Notes: generated by a model not told the origin, from the sequence alone. Counted from the stretch's first letter, positions 1 to 7,466 are shown. The stretch: 14,585 nt of DNA from Gammaproteobacteria bacterium (GCA_022822245.1 JAJECB010000060.1:1-14585), one strand, 5' to 3'. Made by a program: numbers and translations.

Positions 1-717
1 AACGAGGGTTTCTTGGGACACTAGTGATGGGGAGAGTTTCTGGTTGATCTCGACTATCCGACCGTCGGCCGCGAAAGTGAACAGACCGCCATCGAACAAC
101 CGATGGAGGTCCGCCCGGAGCGTGATGCCGTTAGACGGCACATCGTTTTCGCCGTTGGCCGCGGGAATGAGGTGCGCCGCATCGAGAGCCTTGGTTGTCG
201 CCTCACACGTGAGGACGCAGCGACGGTCGTCGCGGGCGAGAATCATCTTCCGGAACCCAGCCTCCCGCCTCGATCCGCGATAGATCGCGTGTGGCCGTGC
301 GGGAGCTGCCCCGAGATCGAACGCTTCCCACTTGACCGTTTCACAATCTACGACGTCCTCGTCCTCGGGTAACCACTCGCAGCGCCCTTTCTGCTCTCCT
401 TGCTGGAGAATGATGGTATTCGTCCCCCACAAGGTGCGCCAAGCGTCGTGTTGCTCGCGAAACTCTGGGGGCTGATCCGCCTTGTTGTAGGTGATGACGA
501 GACGCACTTCGCGCGGGCCGTTGCGTTTGCAGTGGGTGTCGACGACGTATTCGACCCAAGTTCCGCCTTTGTATCGTGGCCAGAACGCCTGGACCGTGGT
601 GAACTCTGGAATGTGGTCGAGGTCAGCGATGTCGATGCCGTAGAAGTACTCTATCTCGATGGTTTTTCCATCAGCAGCGTCGGTCCCGATGACCCGGACT
701 CCCGTCGTCATAGTCAT
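1..717 (-). CDS. HNH endonuclease, C-terminus beyond the window
   Basis: The minus-strand frame is open from an ATG at 717 to the window edge, giving 239 codons without a stop. A GGAGGAG ribosome-binding site at 732-726 sits 8 bases before this ATG; a second ATG two codons on (711) is too far from it. The last third carries an HNH nuclease core: C167 and C171, then DAAHLIP with H182, then SNGITLRADLHRLFD with N196, H205 and D209. This spacing is typical of the HNH domain found in stand-alone and restriction-like endonucleases, which cut DNA with a metal bound at the histidine/asparagine site. The first 160 residues match no domain I know and may be a recognition or specificity part. Sampled 60-base blocks run about 50-67% GC, below the roughly 70% of most of the window, which hints at transfer. 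The HNH assignment is secure; the substrate and role (defence, homing or phage) are unknown. Confidence 0.88.
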   Translation of the reverse strand, partial: MTMTTGVRVIGTDAADGKTIEIEYFYGIDIADLDHIPEFTTVQAFWPRYKGGTWVEYVVDTHCKRNGPREVRLVITYNKADQPPEFREQHDAWRTLWGTNTIILQQGEQKGRCEWLPEDEDVVDCETVKWEAFDLGAAPARPHAIYRGSRREAGFRKMILARDDRRCVLTCEATTKALDAAHLIPAANGENDVPSNGITLRADLHRLFDGGLFTFAADGRIVEINQKLSPSLVSQETLV

Positions 718-939
718 AGTTGGCGCTCCTCCGCACGAAGGTTGTCAGTATTCTGGCAGTCGGCCGGGGCACGACGGTGCTTGCATCGCGGCGAGGGCGC
801 CGCTTCGTCCGATCCGAGTCCTGCGTAGTGTTCCAGAATGGGCATAGTGTCGCGTTTCGGGGCACCCCGGAGCCAAGGCCTCGCCGGGAGCGGCCGCTCA
901 AGGCCCGCGGAGCGGGGAGGGCGCTCGCGGCGCTGGTCA

Positions 940-954
940 TTACTCTTGGAGTAA
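940..954. repeat. Perfect 6-bp inverted repeat before the recombinase gene
   Basis: TTACTC (940-945) and GAGTAA (949-954) form a perfect inverted repeat around TTG, ending 16 bases before the recombinase start codon. It is AT-rich within a very GC-rich stretch. It could be a regulator-binding site or half of a recombinase-binding core. It also overlaps the only purine-rich stretch (GGAG, AAGG) that could act as ribosome-binding site. The rest of the gap from 718 shows nothing recognisable. Confidence 0.35.
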
Positions 955-970
955 GGTAGCGTTCCGGTCC

Positions 971-1558
971 ATGACCGACGCCACCTTCACCCTGGTCGAC
1001 GCGCGGGGCCGCAAGTACCTCACCGGGAAAGAGCGCGAGCGCTTCCTTGCCGCGGCGCGCTCGCACCCCAAGCCCGGCGTCCAGACCCTGGCGCGAACCC
1101 TCGCGATGACCGGGTGCCGGGTGTCCGAGGCGCTCGGGATCCGTGCGTGCGACGTCGACCTTGAGGCGAACGAGCTCCGGATTTCGACGCTCAAGCGCCG
1201 CGCGGAGCACTGGCGGGCCGTTCCGGTCCCGGAGGACCTGGTGCACGCCCTTGAGCTCGTGCACCGCCTGAGACGCGCGCAAGCGAGCGCGCGGGGCGCG
1301 AACCGGCCGCTTTGGCCCATCACCCGGCAAACGGCGAACCGCCAGGTCGGCGCCATCATGCGAACGGCCGGCATCAAGGGCCCGCAGGCGTGCCCGCGGG
1401 GCCTTCGGCACAGCTACGGGGTCGCGGCGGTCGTGGCGGGCGTCCCGCTCCCGACCGTCGCCGCGGTCCTCGGGCACGCCTCGCTCACCACGACCGCGAT
1501 CTACACCACGGCGATCGGGGCCGAAGCGCGCGAGCTCGTGAGCCGGGTGTGGGGGTAG
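971..1558 (+). CDS. Compact tyrosine recombinase/integrase (catalytic domain only)
   Basis: The 195-residue protein is a tyrosine site-specific recombinase, an enzyme that breaks and rejoins DNA through a 3'-phosphotyrosine link. Visible active-site elements in order are R50 in TGCRVSEAL, K75 in the beta-hairpin STLKRR, the box II motif PRGLRHS with R146, H169 in LGHASLTTT, and the nucleophile Y178 in AIYTT. The usual first histidine of box II is R143 here. Related short integrases that I recall carry KGLRHG at this place, so this is probably a subfamily trait rather than a defect. There is almost no room for the N-terminal arm and core-binding domains of large phage integrases; residues 18-45 may be a small remnant. 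It sits between two nuclease genes, as expected in a mobile or defence-rich patch. The start is the first ATG in frame, with only a distant GGAG/AAGG at 948-956. No attachment site could be identified. Confidence 0.9.
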   Translation: MTDATFTLVDARGRKYLTGKERERFLAAARSHPKPGVQTLARTLAMTGCRVSEALGIRACDVDLEANELRISTLKRRAEHWRAVPVPEDLVHALELVHRLRRAQASARGANRPLWPITRQTANRQVGAIMRTAGIKGPQACPRGLRHSYGVAAVVAGVPLPTVAAVLGHASLTTTAIYTTAIGAEARELVSRVWG

Positions 1559-1586
1559 GATCGAGACGCGGAACAGGAGCCTCGAC

Positions 1587-2159
1587 ATGGCCGCATCGAG
1601 AAGCGAAGCGCTCGCGCGGAGGAGGGCGACCTACCAGGACGTGCTCGACGCGCCCACTCACCTAGTCGCCGAGATCATCAACGGCACCTTGCACACGCAC
1701 CCACGACCCGCTCCAACGCATGGAGAGGCGAGCTCCAACCTCGGGTTCGAACTCGGCCCCCCGTTCGGCCGCGGGCGTGGAGGCCCGGGCGGGTGGCGGA
1801 TCCACTTCGAGCCCGAGCTGCACCTTGGTGACGAAATCCTCGTGCCGGACCTCGCGGGCTGGCGCCGCGAGCGCATGCCGGAGCTGCCCGGCACGGCGTA
1901 CTTCACGCTCGCTCCGGACTGGGCGTGCGAGGTGCTCTCGCCATCGACGCGCCGGGTCGATCTCCAGGAAAAGCGCCCGGCTTATGCCCGGGAGGGCGTG
2001 GCGTATCTGTGGCTCGTCGACCCGGCGGATCGGACGTTGGAGGCATTCGAGCTTCGCGACGGGGAGTGGGTGCTCATCGCATGCGCGAAGGACGACGAGC
2101 CGGTGAGCGTGCGACCGTTCGACGCGATCACGTTCAGTCTGGGGGACCTTTGGGCATGA
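1587..2159 (+). CDS. Uma2 family endonuclease-fold protein (DUF820)
   Basis: The 190-residue protein has the layout of the Uma2/DUF820 family, which has a PD-(D/E)XK nuclease fold. An N-terminal YQDVLDAPTHLVAEIING segment carries the first acidic residue. The core then shows FEPELHLGDEILVPDLAGWRRER with the conserved VPD, and CEVLSPSTRRVDLQEK with the E-x(n)-K pair, followed by YAREGVAYLWLVDP. These are the family's conserved catalytic positions and none is missing. The length is normal for the family. AGGAG at 1574-1578 lies about 8 bases before the ATG. It starts 28 bases after the recombinase stop on the same strand, so the two may be co-transcribed. Uma2 proteins are common in multicopy sets in cyanobacteria, Planctomycetota and myxobacteria and sporadic elsewhere; their cellular role is not established. 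Family call secure, function unknown. Confidence 0.9.
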   Translation: MAASRSEALARRRATYQDVLDAPTHLVAEIINGTLHTHPRPAPTHGEASSNLGFELGPPFGRGRGGPGGWRIHFEPELHLGDEILVPDLAGWRRERMPELPGTAYFTLAPDWACEVLSPSTRRVDLQEKRPAYAREGVAYLWLVDPADRTLEAFELRDGEWVLIACAKDDEPVSVRPFDAITFSLGDLWA

Positions 2160-2534
2160 GCGCTGGCCGGCTCGTATGCGAAGCTGCCGGAACGCGGCCC
2201 CGGGCGCAACGACCGGGACCTTCGCGGTCGCCCTCGCCGGCGAGACCGACGCGGGTTGGCCCGTCGACGCGGCCTCGGCCGAGGAGGCGATCGACATCGT
2301 GCACGGGACCGTGCCGCGGGCCTGGGAAGTGTGAAGGAGACGACAGTGAGTGTGCCGAGAGTGGAGATGACCGTTCGGGACTCGCCGAGTAGCGTGTTCC
2401 GTCGCCGGCAGTGTGCGGTGAGTTTCGCGGGGCGTTCGTAACAGGGGATCGCCGAGAACGCCGCCGTTCGGATTTATGGTGCAAGCGTCCCGCGAAGTTC
2501 CTCGGCGCTGGTACCTTGGTGGGGTGTCTTCGGG
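2160..2534. other. Gene-poor stretch between Uma2 and korB
   Basis: This stretch separates the plus-strand accessory genes from the minus-strand kor operon, so the genes converge on it. It contains one possible 52-residue ORF (2176-2334) and otherwise no frame with convincing codon use. I found no hairpin followed by a T-run to serve as terminator for either side. No tRNA or direct repeat was found. Confidence 0.5.
2176..2334 (+). CDS. Doubtful small ORF, 52 aa
   Basis: An ATG at 2176 opens 52 codons ending in TGA at 2332-2334. After about ten residues the frame has the G/C third-position bias of real genes here and an ordinary composition (AVALAGETDAGWPVDAASAE, then IDIVHGTVPRAWEV). The N-terminal codons look less gene-like and there is no clear ribosome-binding site. 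It may be the C-terminal remnant of a larger gene eroded after insertion of the upstream module, a genuine small protein, or chance. I recognise no family. Confidence 0.25.
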   Translation: MRSCRNAAPGATTGTFAVALAGETDAGWPVDAASAEEAIDIVHGTVPRAWEV

Positions 2535-3590
2535 TCAGCGAAGGCGAGCGTTGATCGCGTCGAGCTTCGCGCTCCCCGGGCAGAGCTCCGCCTCGCCGAG
2601 CCGGTTGAGGGGGACCTTCGGGGTGCCCATCCGCTCGTGGAGGTCCAGCGCATCGGCGTCCACGAAGATGAGCCCGGTCGGGATCTCGCCCCGGGTCTGG
2701 AGCTCCTGCACGTGGTGGAGGGCGGCCACCCGGTCGGTCGGGTCGTAGTCCTCGGCAAGCTTGTGGAGCCGCACCACCCCGCCGTCGTGCAGGGTCACGT
2801 CCCGGCTCTCCCCCGCCTCGTACGACACCGTGATCTCCTTCTGGTGGGGCACGAAGTCCGGCCGGTTCATGATCGCGTTGTGCTCGCGCACGTAGTCGAA
2901 GCTCTTGGTCGAGTCGGCGTGGTTGTTGAAGGTCACGCACGGCGAGATGATGTCGAGGAGGGCGAAGCCCCGGTGCGCGAAGCCCGCCTTGATGAGGGGC
3001 ACGAGCTGGTCCTTGTCGCCCGAGAACCCGCGGGCCACGAAGGAGGCGCCGAGCTGGAGGGCGAGGCTCACGAGATCGATCGAGTCGTGGGGGTTGATCT
3101 CGCCCGTCTTGCTCCTCATCCCCATGTCGGCGGTCGCCGAGAGCTGGCCCTTGGTGAGCCCGTAGGTGCCGTTGTTCTCCACGATGTAGAGCATGTTGAC
3201 CTGGCGGCGCACCGCGTGGGCGAACTGCCCGAGCCCGATCGAGGCGGTGTCCCCGTCGCCGGACACCCCGACGTAGTAGAGCTCGTGGTTCGCGAGGTTC
3301 GACCCCGTCGCAATGGACGGCATCCGCCCGTGCACCGAGTTGAAGCCGTGGGACTTCGACAGGAAGTAGTTGGGGGTCTTGGAAGAGCAGCCGATCCCCG
3401 AGAGCTTCGCCATCATGTGGGGCGGCATCGACATCTCGGCGCAGGCCTGGATGATCGCGGCGCTGATCGAGTCGTGCCCGCAGCCGGCGCAGAGGGTCGA
3501 CATCGTGCCCTCGTAGTCGCGCCGCGAGAGCCCGAGCTCGTTGGTGCCGAGGAGCGGGTGCTGGAAACGGGGCTTGGCGATGTGGGTCAT
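2535..3590 (-). CDS. korB: 2-oxoacid:ferredoxin oxidoreductase, beta subunit (KorB-like)
   Basis: The 351-residue protein is the thiamine-diphosphate-binding beta subunit of a 2-oxoacid:ferredoxin oxidoreductase. The complex oxidatively decarboxylates a 2-oxoacid, probably 2-oxoglutarate, to the acyl-CoA and passes two electrons to ferredoxin. Visible features are CAGCGH (C34, C37), SGIGCSS (C68) and ISPCVTF (C218), the expected ligands of the proximal 4Fe-4S cluster; VSGDGDTASIG (GDGD at 111-114), the Mg-TPP motif; and VENNGTYGLTKGQ at 137-149, completing the TPP site. The frame stays open far upstream, but homologous sequence begins at the ATG at 3590, preceded only by a weak GGGA. The gene is last in the kor operon, 56 bases after korA. 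Family and subunit are clear. Substrate choice (2-oxoglutarate rather than pyruvate or 2-oxoadipate) rests on overall resemblance and context. Confidence 0.92.
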   Translation of the reverse strand: MTHIAKPRFQHPLLGTNELGLSRRDYEGTMSTLCAGCGHDSISAAIIQACAEMSMPPHMMAKLSGIGCSSKTPNYFLSKSHGFNSVHGRMPSIATGSNLANHELYYVGVSGDGDTASIGLGQFAHAVRRQVNMLYIVENNGTYGLTKGQLSATADMGMRSKTGEINPHDSIDLVSLALQLGASFVARGFSGDKDQLVPLIKAGFAHRGFALLDIISPCVTFNNHADSTKSFDYVREHNAIMNRPDFVPHQKEITVSYEAGESRDVTLHDGGVVRLHKLAEDYDPTDRVAALHHVQELQTRGEIPTGLIFVDADALDLHERMGTPKVPLNRLGEAELCPGSAKLDAINARLR

Positions 3591-3646
3591 GACATGCGTC
3601 CCGTCGAATTGGGTCCGGCCGTTCCGCGCAAGGCGTTCATGGCCGT

Positions 3647-5512
3647 TCAGTCGGCTTCCTGGGGAAGGCGCCGCGTCCTTCGCGCCCCCTCTCTTCGCAC
3701 CTGGGTGTCCGGAGCGAGGCGCTCGCGGATGGTGTCCGCGATGAACGTGCTCGTGATCGGGAGCCCGTCGTAGTGCAGGACGGGGACGAGCCCCGCGGGG
3801 TCGATCTCGCCCTCGTTGACGAGCAGGGTGCGCATCTGCGCGTCCCGGTTCTGCTCCACCACGAACACCGTCGGGTGACGGGCGATGAAGTCGAACACCT
3901 CGGGCCCGAAGGGGAAGGCGCGGATGCGAAGGGCATCGAGCGCGACCCCGCCGGCGCGCAGCACTTCGAGGGCCTCCTCCATCGCGGCCGAGGTGGTCCC
4001 GAAGTAGACGACGCCGACCAGGGTGTCGTTCTCGGCGGGCGCGGTCTCGGCCTCCGGCACGAGCCCCGCCGCGGTCTCGAACTTGCGCGCGATCCGCTCC
4101 ATGCTGCGAAGGTAGACCTCGCCGTCCTCGCTGTAGCGGGCGTACTCGTCGTGCGAAGTGCCGCGCACCAGGTAGGCGCCCCGGTCCGGGTGGGTCGCGG
4201 GGATCGTGCGCCACGGGATCCCGTCGCCGTCCACGTCGAGGTAGCGCCCCCAGTCCTTCATCCGCTCGAGCCCCTCCGCGTCGAGCTGCTTGCCCCGGTC
4301 GTAGCGGCGCGCGTCGTCCCAGCGGAAGGGGTCGGTGGTCCAGTCGTTCATCCCGAGGTCGAGGTCGCTCATCACGATGACGGGGGTCTGGATGCGCTCG
4401 GCGAGGTCGAAGGCGGTCGCCGCGAAGTCGAACGCCTCGGTCGGATCCTTCGGGAAGAGGAGCACGTGCTTGGTGTCGCCGTGCGATGCGTACGCGCAGG
4501 AGAGGATGTCCGCCTGCTGGGTGCGGGTCGGCATGCCGGTCGAGGGGCTGCCGCGCTGGATGTCGAACAGCACCACCGGGACCTCGGCGAAGTAGGCGAG
4601 CCCGAGGAACTCCGTCATGAGCGAGATCCCCGGGCCGCTCGTCGCGGTGAAGCCGCGCGCGCCGTTCCAGCACGCGCCGATCGCCATGCCGATTGCGGCC
4701 AGCTCGTCCTCCGCCTGGACCACCGCGAAGTTCTTGACCCCCGTCTCGGGGTCCACCCGCAGCCGCTCGCAGTGGCTCGCGAAGGCGTCGACGAGGGAGG
4801 TCGACGGGGTGATCGGATACCACGCGGCCACCGTCGCCCCCGCGTAGACGCAGCCGAGGGCGGCCGCGGAGTTGCCGTTGACGAGGATCCGGTCTCCGGC
4901 CGCCTCGCTCCGGCGCACCCGGATCCCGAGGGGGCAGTCGAGGTTCTCGCGGACCCAGGCGCTCCCGAGCTCCAGGGCCTGCACGTTGGGGGCGATGAGG
5001 CGGTCCTTGCCGCGGAACTGGTCGGCGACGAGCCCGGTCACCGTCTCGAAATCCATGTCGAGGAGGGCGGAGAGGGCGCCGACGTAGACGATGTTCTTGA
5101 AGAGCTGCCGCTGGCGCGGCTCCTCGTAGTTCGCGAGGCAGATTTCGGTGAGGGGGATGCCGATCCAGTTGATGTCCGACCGGTATCGTCGCCGGTCGAG
5201 AGGCTTGGAGGAGTCGTGGAGGAGGTACCCCCCGGGAAGGAGGGAATCGACGTCCTCCCGGAAGGTGGCGGGGTTCATCGCGACCATGATGTCGACCCCG
5301 CCGCGCCGCCCGAGGTGCCCCGCCTCGCTCACCCGCACCTCGTACCAGGTGGGGAGCCCCTGGATGTTCGAGGGGAAGATGTTGCGCGGGCTGACCGGCA
5401 CCCCCATCCGGAACACCGCCTTCGCGAACAGGTTGTTCGCGCTCGCCGAGCCCGTGCCGTTGACGTTGGCGAACTTGATGACGAAGTCGTTGACGGCGCG
5501 GATCTCAGGCAT
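3647..5512 (-). CDS. korA: 2-oxoacid:ferredoxin oxidoreductase, fused gamma-alpha subunit (KorA-like)
   Basis: The 621-residue protein joins the gamma and alpha domains of the oxidoreductase in one chain. Residues 1 to about 195 are the gamma domain (GTGSASANNLFAKAV near the start, then VRVSEAGHLGRRGGVDIMVA). The alpha domain follows, with GNSAAALGCVYAGATVAAWYP running into the signature YPITPST at 232-238, VVQAEDELAAIGMAIGA at 264-280 and TSGPGISLMTE at 291-301. A transketolase-C-like domain occupies the last 120 residues (FVVEQNRDAQMRTLL). This is the normal two-subunit Kor layout, so no separate gamma gene is expected. The ATG at 5512 overlaps the korC stop by 8 bases (ATGCCTGA), implying translational coupling, with AAGG about 9 bases upstream. 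The last 20 residues are Arg-rich and probably unconserved. It works with korB and korC as the cytoplasmic KorABC complex. Confidence 0.93.
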   Translation of the reverse strand: MPEIRAVNDFVIKFANVNGTGSASANNLFAKAVFRMGVPVSPRNIFPSNIQGLPTWYEVRVSEAGHLGRRGGVDIMVAMNPATFREDVDSLLPGGYLLHDSSKPLDRRRYRSDINWIGIPLTEICLANYEEPRQRQLFKNIVYVGALSALLDMDFETVTGLVADQFRGKDRLIAPNVQALELGSAWVRENLDCPLGIRVRRSEAAGDRILVNGNSAAALGCVYAGATVAAWYPITPSTSLVDAFASHCERLRVDPETGVKNFAVVQAEDELAAIGMAIGACWNGARGFTATSGPGISLMTEFLGLAYFAEVPVVLFDIQRGSPSTGMPTRTQQADILSCAYASHGDTKHVLLFPKDPTEAFDFAATAFDLAERIQTPVIVMSDLDLGMNDWTTDPFRWDDARRYDRGKQLDAEGLERMKDWGRYLDVDGDGIPWRTIPATHPDRGAYLVRGTSHDEYARYSEDGEVYLRSMERIARKFETAAGLVPEAETAPAENDTLVGVVYFGTTSAAMEEALEVLRAGGVALDALRIRAFPFGPEVFDFIARHPTVFVVEQNRDAQMRTLLVNEGEIDPAGLVPVLHYDGLPITSTFIADTIRERLAPDTQVRREGARRTRRLPQEAD

Positions 5513-7286
5513 GTTCGACAGCCTTGGAAGTCGTGAGCAGGAACTTCTGCATGTCCCAGGCGCTCGTCGGGCAACGCTCGGCGCAGAGCCCGCAGTGCAG
5601 GCACACGTCCTCGTCCTTGACCATCACCCGCTCGGTCTTGAGGAGGTCGGAGACGAGGATCGCCTGCTCCTCGTTGCGGGCGGGGGCGGTGAGCCGGAGG
5701 CGAAGGTCCGCCTCGTCGCCGTTCTCGGTGAAGGTGATGCTGTCGGTCGGGCACACGTCCACGCACGCGTCGCACTCGATGCACAGGCTCTCCGAGAACA
5801 CCGTCTGCACGTCGCAGTTGAGGCAGCGCATCGCCTCCTTGAAGCCGAGGTCCTCGTCGAAGCCGAGCTCGACCTCCATCCGCCGTTCCGCGAGCGCGAG
5901 GTCCTTGTCCGCGTGCGGCACGATGTAGCGGCGGGCGTGGTCGATGTCGTTCTCGTAGCTCCACTCGTGGATGCCCATCTTCTGGCTGACGAGGGTGACC
6001 TGGTCGGGGGGGCGGTCGTGGAGGTCGAGACCCCGGCAGTGCCGGTCGATGGAGATCGCGGCCTGGTGCGCGTGGGCGACGGCCCAGATGATGTTCTCCG
6101 GGCCGAAGGCGGCGTCCCCGCCGATGAACACCTTCGGATGGGTGGTCCGGAACGTGACCGCATCCACCACCGGCATGTCCCACTTCCCGAACTCGACCCC
6201 GATGTCGCGCTCGATCCAGGGGAACGCGTTCTCCTGGCCGATGGCGACGAGGACGTCGTCGCACTCGAAGACCCGCTCCTCGCCGGTCGAGATGAGCTGC
6301 CGCCGGCCGTTCTCGTCCACCTCGCGGCGCACGTGGTCGAAGCGTATTCCGGTGAGGCGTCCCCCCTCGTGCAGGAACTCCGTGGGGACGAGGAAGTTGT
6401 GGATGGGGATGTCCTCCGCCACCGCCTCCTCGATCTCCCACTCCGACGCCTTCATCTCCTCGAAGCCGCTGCGAACGACCACGTCGACCTGCTCGCCGCC
6501 GAGGCGCCGCGCGGTGCGGCAGCAGTCCATCGCGGTGTTGCCGCCGCCGAGCACCACCACCCGCCGGCCGATGCGCTCGGTGTGCTCGAACGCGACGCTC
6601 GAGAGCCAGTCGATGCCGATGTGGATGTGGGCTGCGGCCTCCTCGCGGCCGGGGATGTTCAGCTCGCGCCCGCGCGGCGCGCCGGTGCCGATGAAGATGG
6701 CGTCGTAGTTCTCCTCGTGCTTGAGCAGCTCCTTGAGGCTCCCGATGTAATGGTTCGGGCGGAGCTCGACGCCCATGTCGAGGATGTAGTTGACCTCCTC
6801 CTCGAGCACCTCGTAGGGAAGGCGGAACGCCGGGATCTGGCTCAGCATCATGCCCCCCGCGCGGTCCGCCTCGTCGTAGATGACGACCTCGTATCCGAGG
6901 GGCATCAGATCGCGGGCCACCGCAAGGGAGGCCGGACCCGCGCCGACGCAGGCGATGCGCCGGCCGTTCTTCTCCTTCGGGATCTCCGGAAGATGGGGAG
7001 AGATGTCGCCCCGATGGTCCGCCGCGACCCGCTTCAGCCGGCAGATCGCGACCGGCTTGTCGTCGACCCGGTCGCGCCGGCAGGCGGGTTCGCAGGGGCG
7101 GTCGCAGGTGCGCCCGAGGATGCCCGGGAACACGTTCGACCACCAGTTCATCATGTACGCGTCGGTGTACCGACGGGCCGCGATGAGCCGGATGTACTCG
7201 GGTACCGGCGTATGCGCCGGGCACGCCCACTGGCAATCGACGACTCGGTGGTAGTAGTCCGGGTTTGCCGTGTCTGTAGGCTTCAC
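5505..7286 (-). CDS. korC: GltD-like FAD/NAD(P) ferredoxin oxidoreductase subunit (KorC-like)
   Basis: The 593-residue protein resembles the glutamate synthase small subunit extended by two 4Fe-4S motifs. In order: an N-terminal iron-sulfur domain (C18, C22, C61, C65, C69); an FAD Rossmann motif, CVGAGPAS, at 112-119; a second nucleotide motif, VVLGGGNTAMDCC, at 243-255; further cysteines C488 and C491; then C502-x2-C505-x2-C508-x3-C512-P and C562-x2-C565-x2-C568-x3-C572-P. There is no GltB partner. As first gene of the kor operon, overlapping korA, it most likely exchanges electrons between reduced ferredoxin or KorAB and NADP(H). This role is reported for the third subunit of 2-oxoglutarate:NADP oxidoreductase in Azoarcus and Thauera. 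I chose the GTG at 7286 because the conserved DYYHRVVDCQWACPAH segment begins ten residues later, no in-frame ATG precedes it, and AGAGAG lies just upstream. The long open extension upstream has no recognisable protein. Confidence 0.88.
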   Translation of the reverse strand: MKPTDTANPDYYHRVVDCQWACPAHTPVPEYIRLIAARRYTDAYMMNWWSNVFPGILGRTCDRPCEPACRRDRVDDKPVAICRLKRVAADHRGDISPHLPEIPKEKNGRRIACVGAGPASLAVARDLMPLGYEVVIYDEADRAGGMMLSQIPAFRLPYEVLEEEVNYILDMGVELRPNHYIGSLKELLKHEENYDAIFIGTGAPRGRELNIPGREEAAAHIHIGIDWLSSVAFEHTERIGRRVVVLGGGNTAMDCCRTARRLGGEQVDVVVRSGFEEMKASEWEIEEAVAEDIPIHNFLVPTEFLHEGGRLTGIRFDHVRREVDENGRRQLISTGEERVFECDDVLVAIGQENAFPWIERDIGVEFGKWDMPVVDAVTFRTTHPKVFIGGDAAFGPENIIWAVAHAHQAAISIDRHCRGLDLHDRPPDQVTLVSQKMGIHEWSYENDIDHARRYIVPHADKDLALAERRMEVELGFDEDLGFKEAMRCLNCDVQTVFSESLCIECDACVDVCPTDSITFTENGDEADLRLRLTAPARNEEQAILVSDLLKTERVMVKDEDVCLHCGLCAERCPTSAWDMQKFLLTTSKAVEHA

Positions 7287-7354
7287 GTCTCTCTTGCGCC
7301 GTCCATGCGGCGGACCGGGGCTAGGCAGGAGCGTGCGAGGATTCGCAGCCCGTA

Positions 7355-7384
7355 ATGATAACGACACTGGGGACGGTCTGGCCA
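7355..7384 (-). promoter_or_regulatory. Possible sigma-70 promoter for korCAB
   Basis: On the minus strand TATCAT (7360-7355) matches the -10 consensus at five of six positions, in an AT-rich island within GC-rich DNA. TGGCCA (7384-7379), 18 bases upstream, matches four of six -35 positions. Transcription would begin near 7348, giving a leader of about 60 bases before the korC GTG. It is weak by consensus; its support is the AT-rich island and its place in the divergent gap. Confidence 0.35.
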
Positions 7385-7387
7385 GAC
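7376..7387. promoter_or_regulatory. Perfect 12-bp palindrome, candidate operator
   Basis: GTCTGGCCAGAC is a perfect palindrome in the 180-base gap between the divergent korC and biotinyl-domain genes. It covers the predicted korC -35 element and lies 79 bases upstream of the plus-strand GTG, so one regulator could act on both directions. The size and symmetry suit a homodimeric repressor or activator. No regulator gene with a DNA-binding domain lies in the window. Confidence 0.4.
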
Positions 7388-7466
7388 TTCCCCGAAACGG
7401 GCATGATCGCGCGCCGAACGCCGGGCGCCGCCGGGCGAAGAGCGGGAGCGAGAGGGGGTTCGAAGG

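Noticed and set aside
671..1588. 305-codon minus-strand frame across the recombinase
   Set aside because: Shadow of the recombinase. The true minus-strand gene in this area is the HNH nuclease in a different frame, starting at 717.
3591..4823. N-terminal extension of korB (frame open to 762 codons)
   Set aside because: It runs through korA in another frame and gives no family similarity. The conserved beta subunit begins at the ATG at 3590.
3773..5536. Long plus-strand open frame (587 codons) antisense to korA
   Set aside because: It is the antisense shadow of korA. The translation is Val/Arg/Glu/Gly-rich without a fold, as expected when a high-GC gene is read backwards.
6505..6560. GC-rich inverted repeats inside korC and other coding regions
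   Set aside because: Short complementary GC tracts are expected by chance at this composition, and they sit within well-conserved coding sequence.
5148..7355. 735-codon plus-strand open frame antisense to korC and the korA start
   Set aside because: The translation is a repetitive low-complexity mix with no domain, while the minus strand encodes a complete, motif-bearing flavoprotein.
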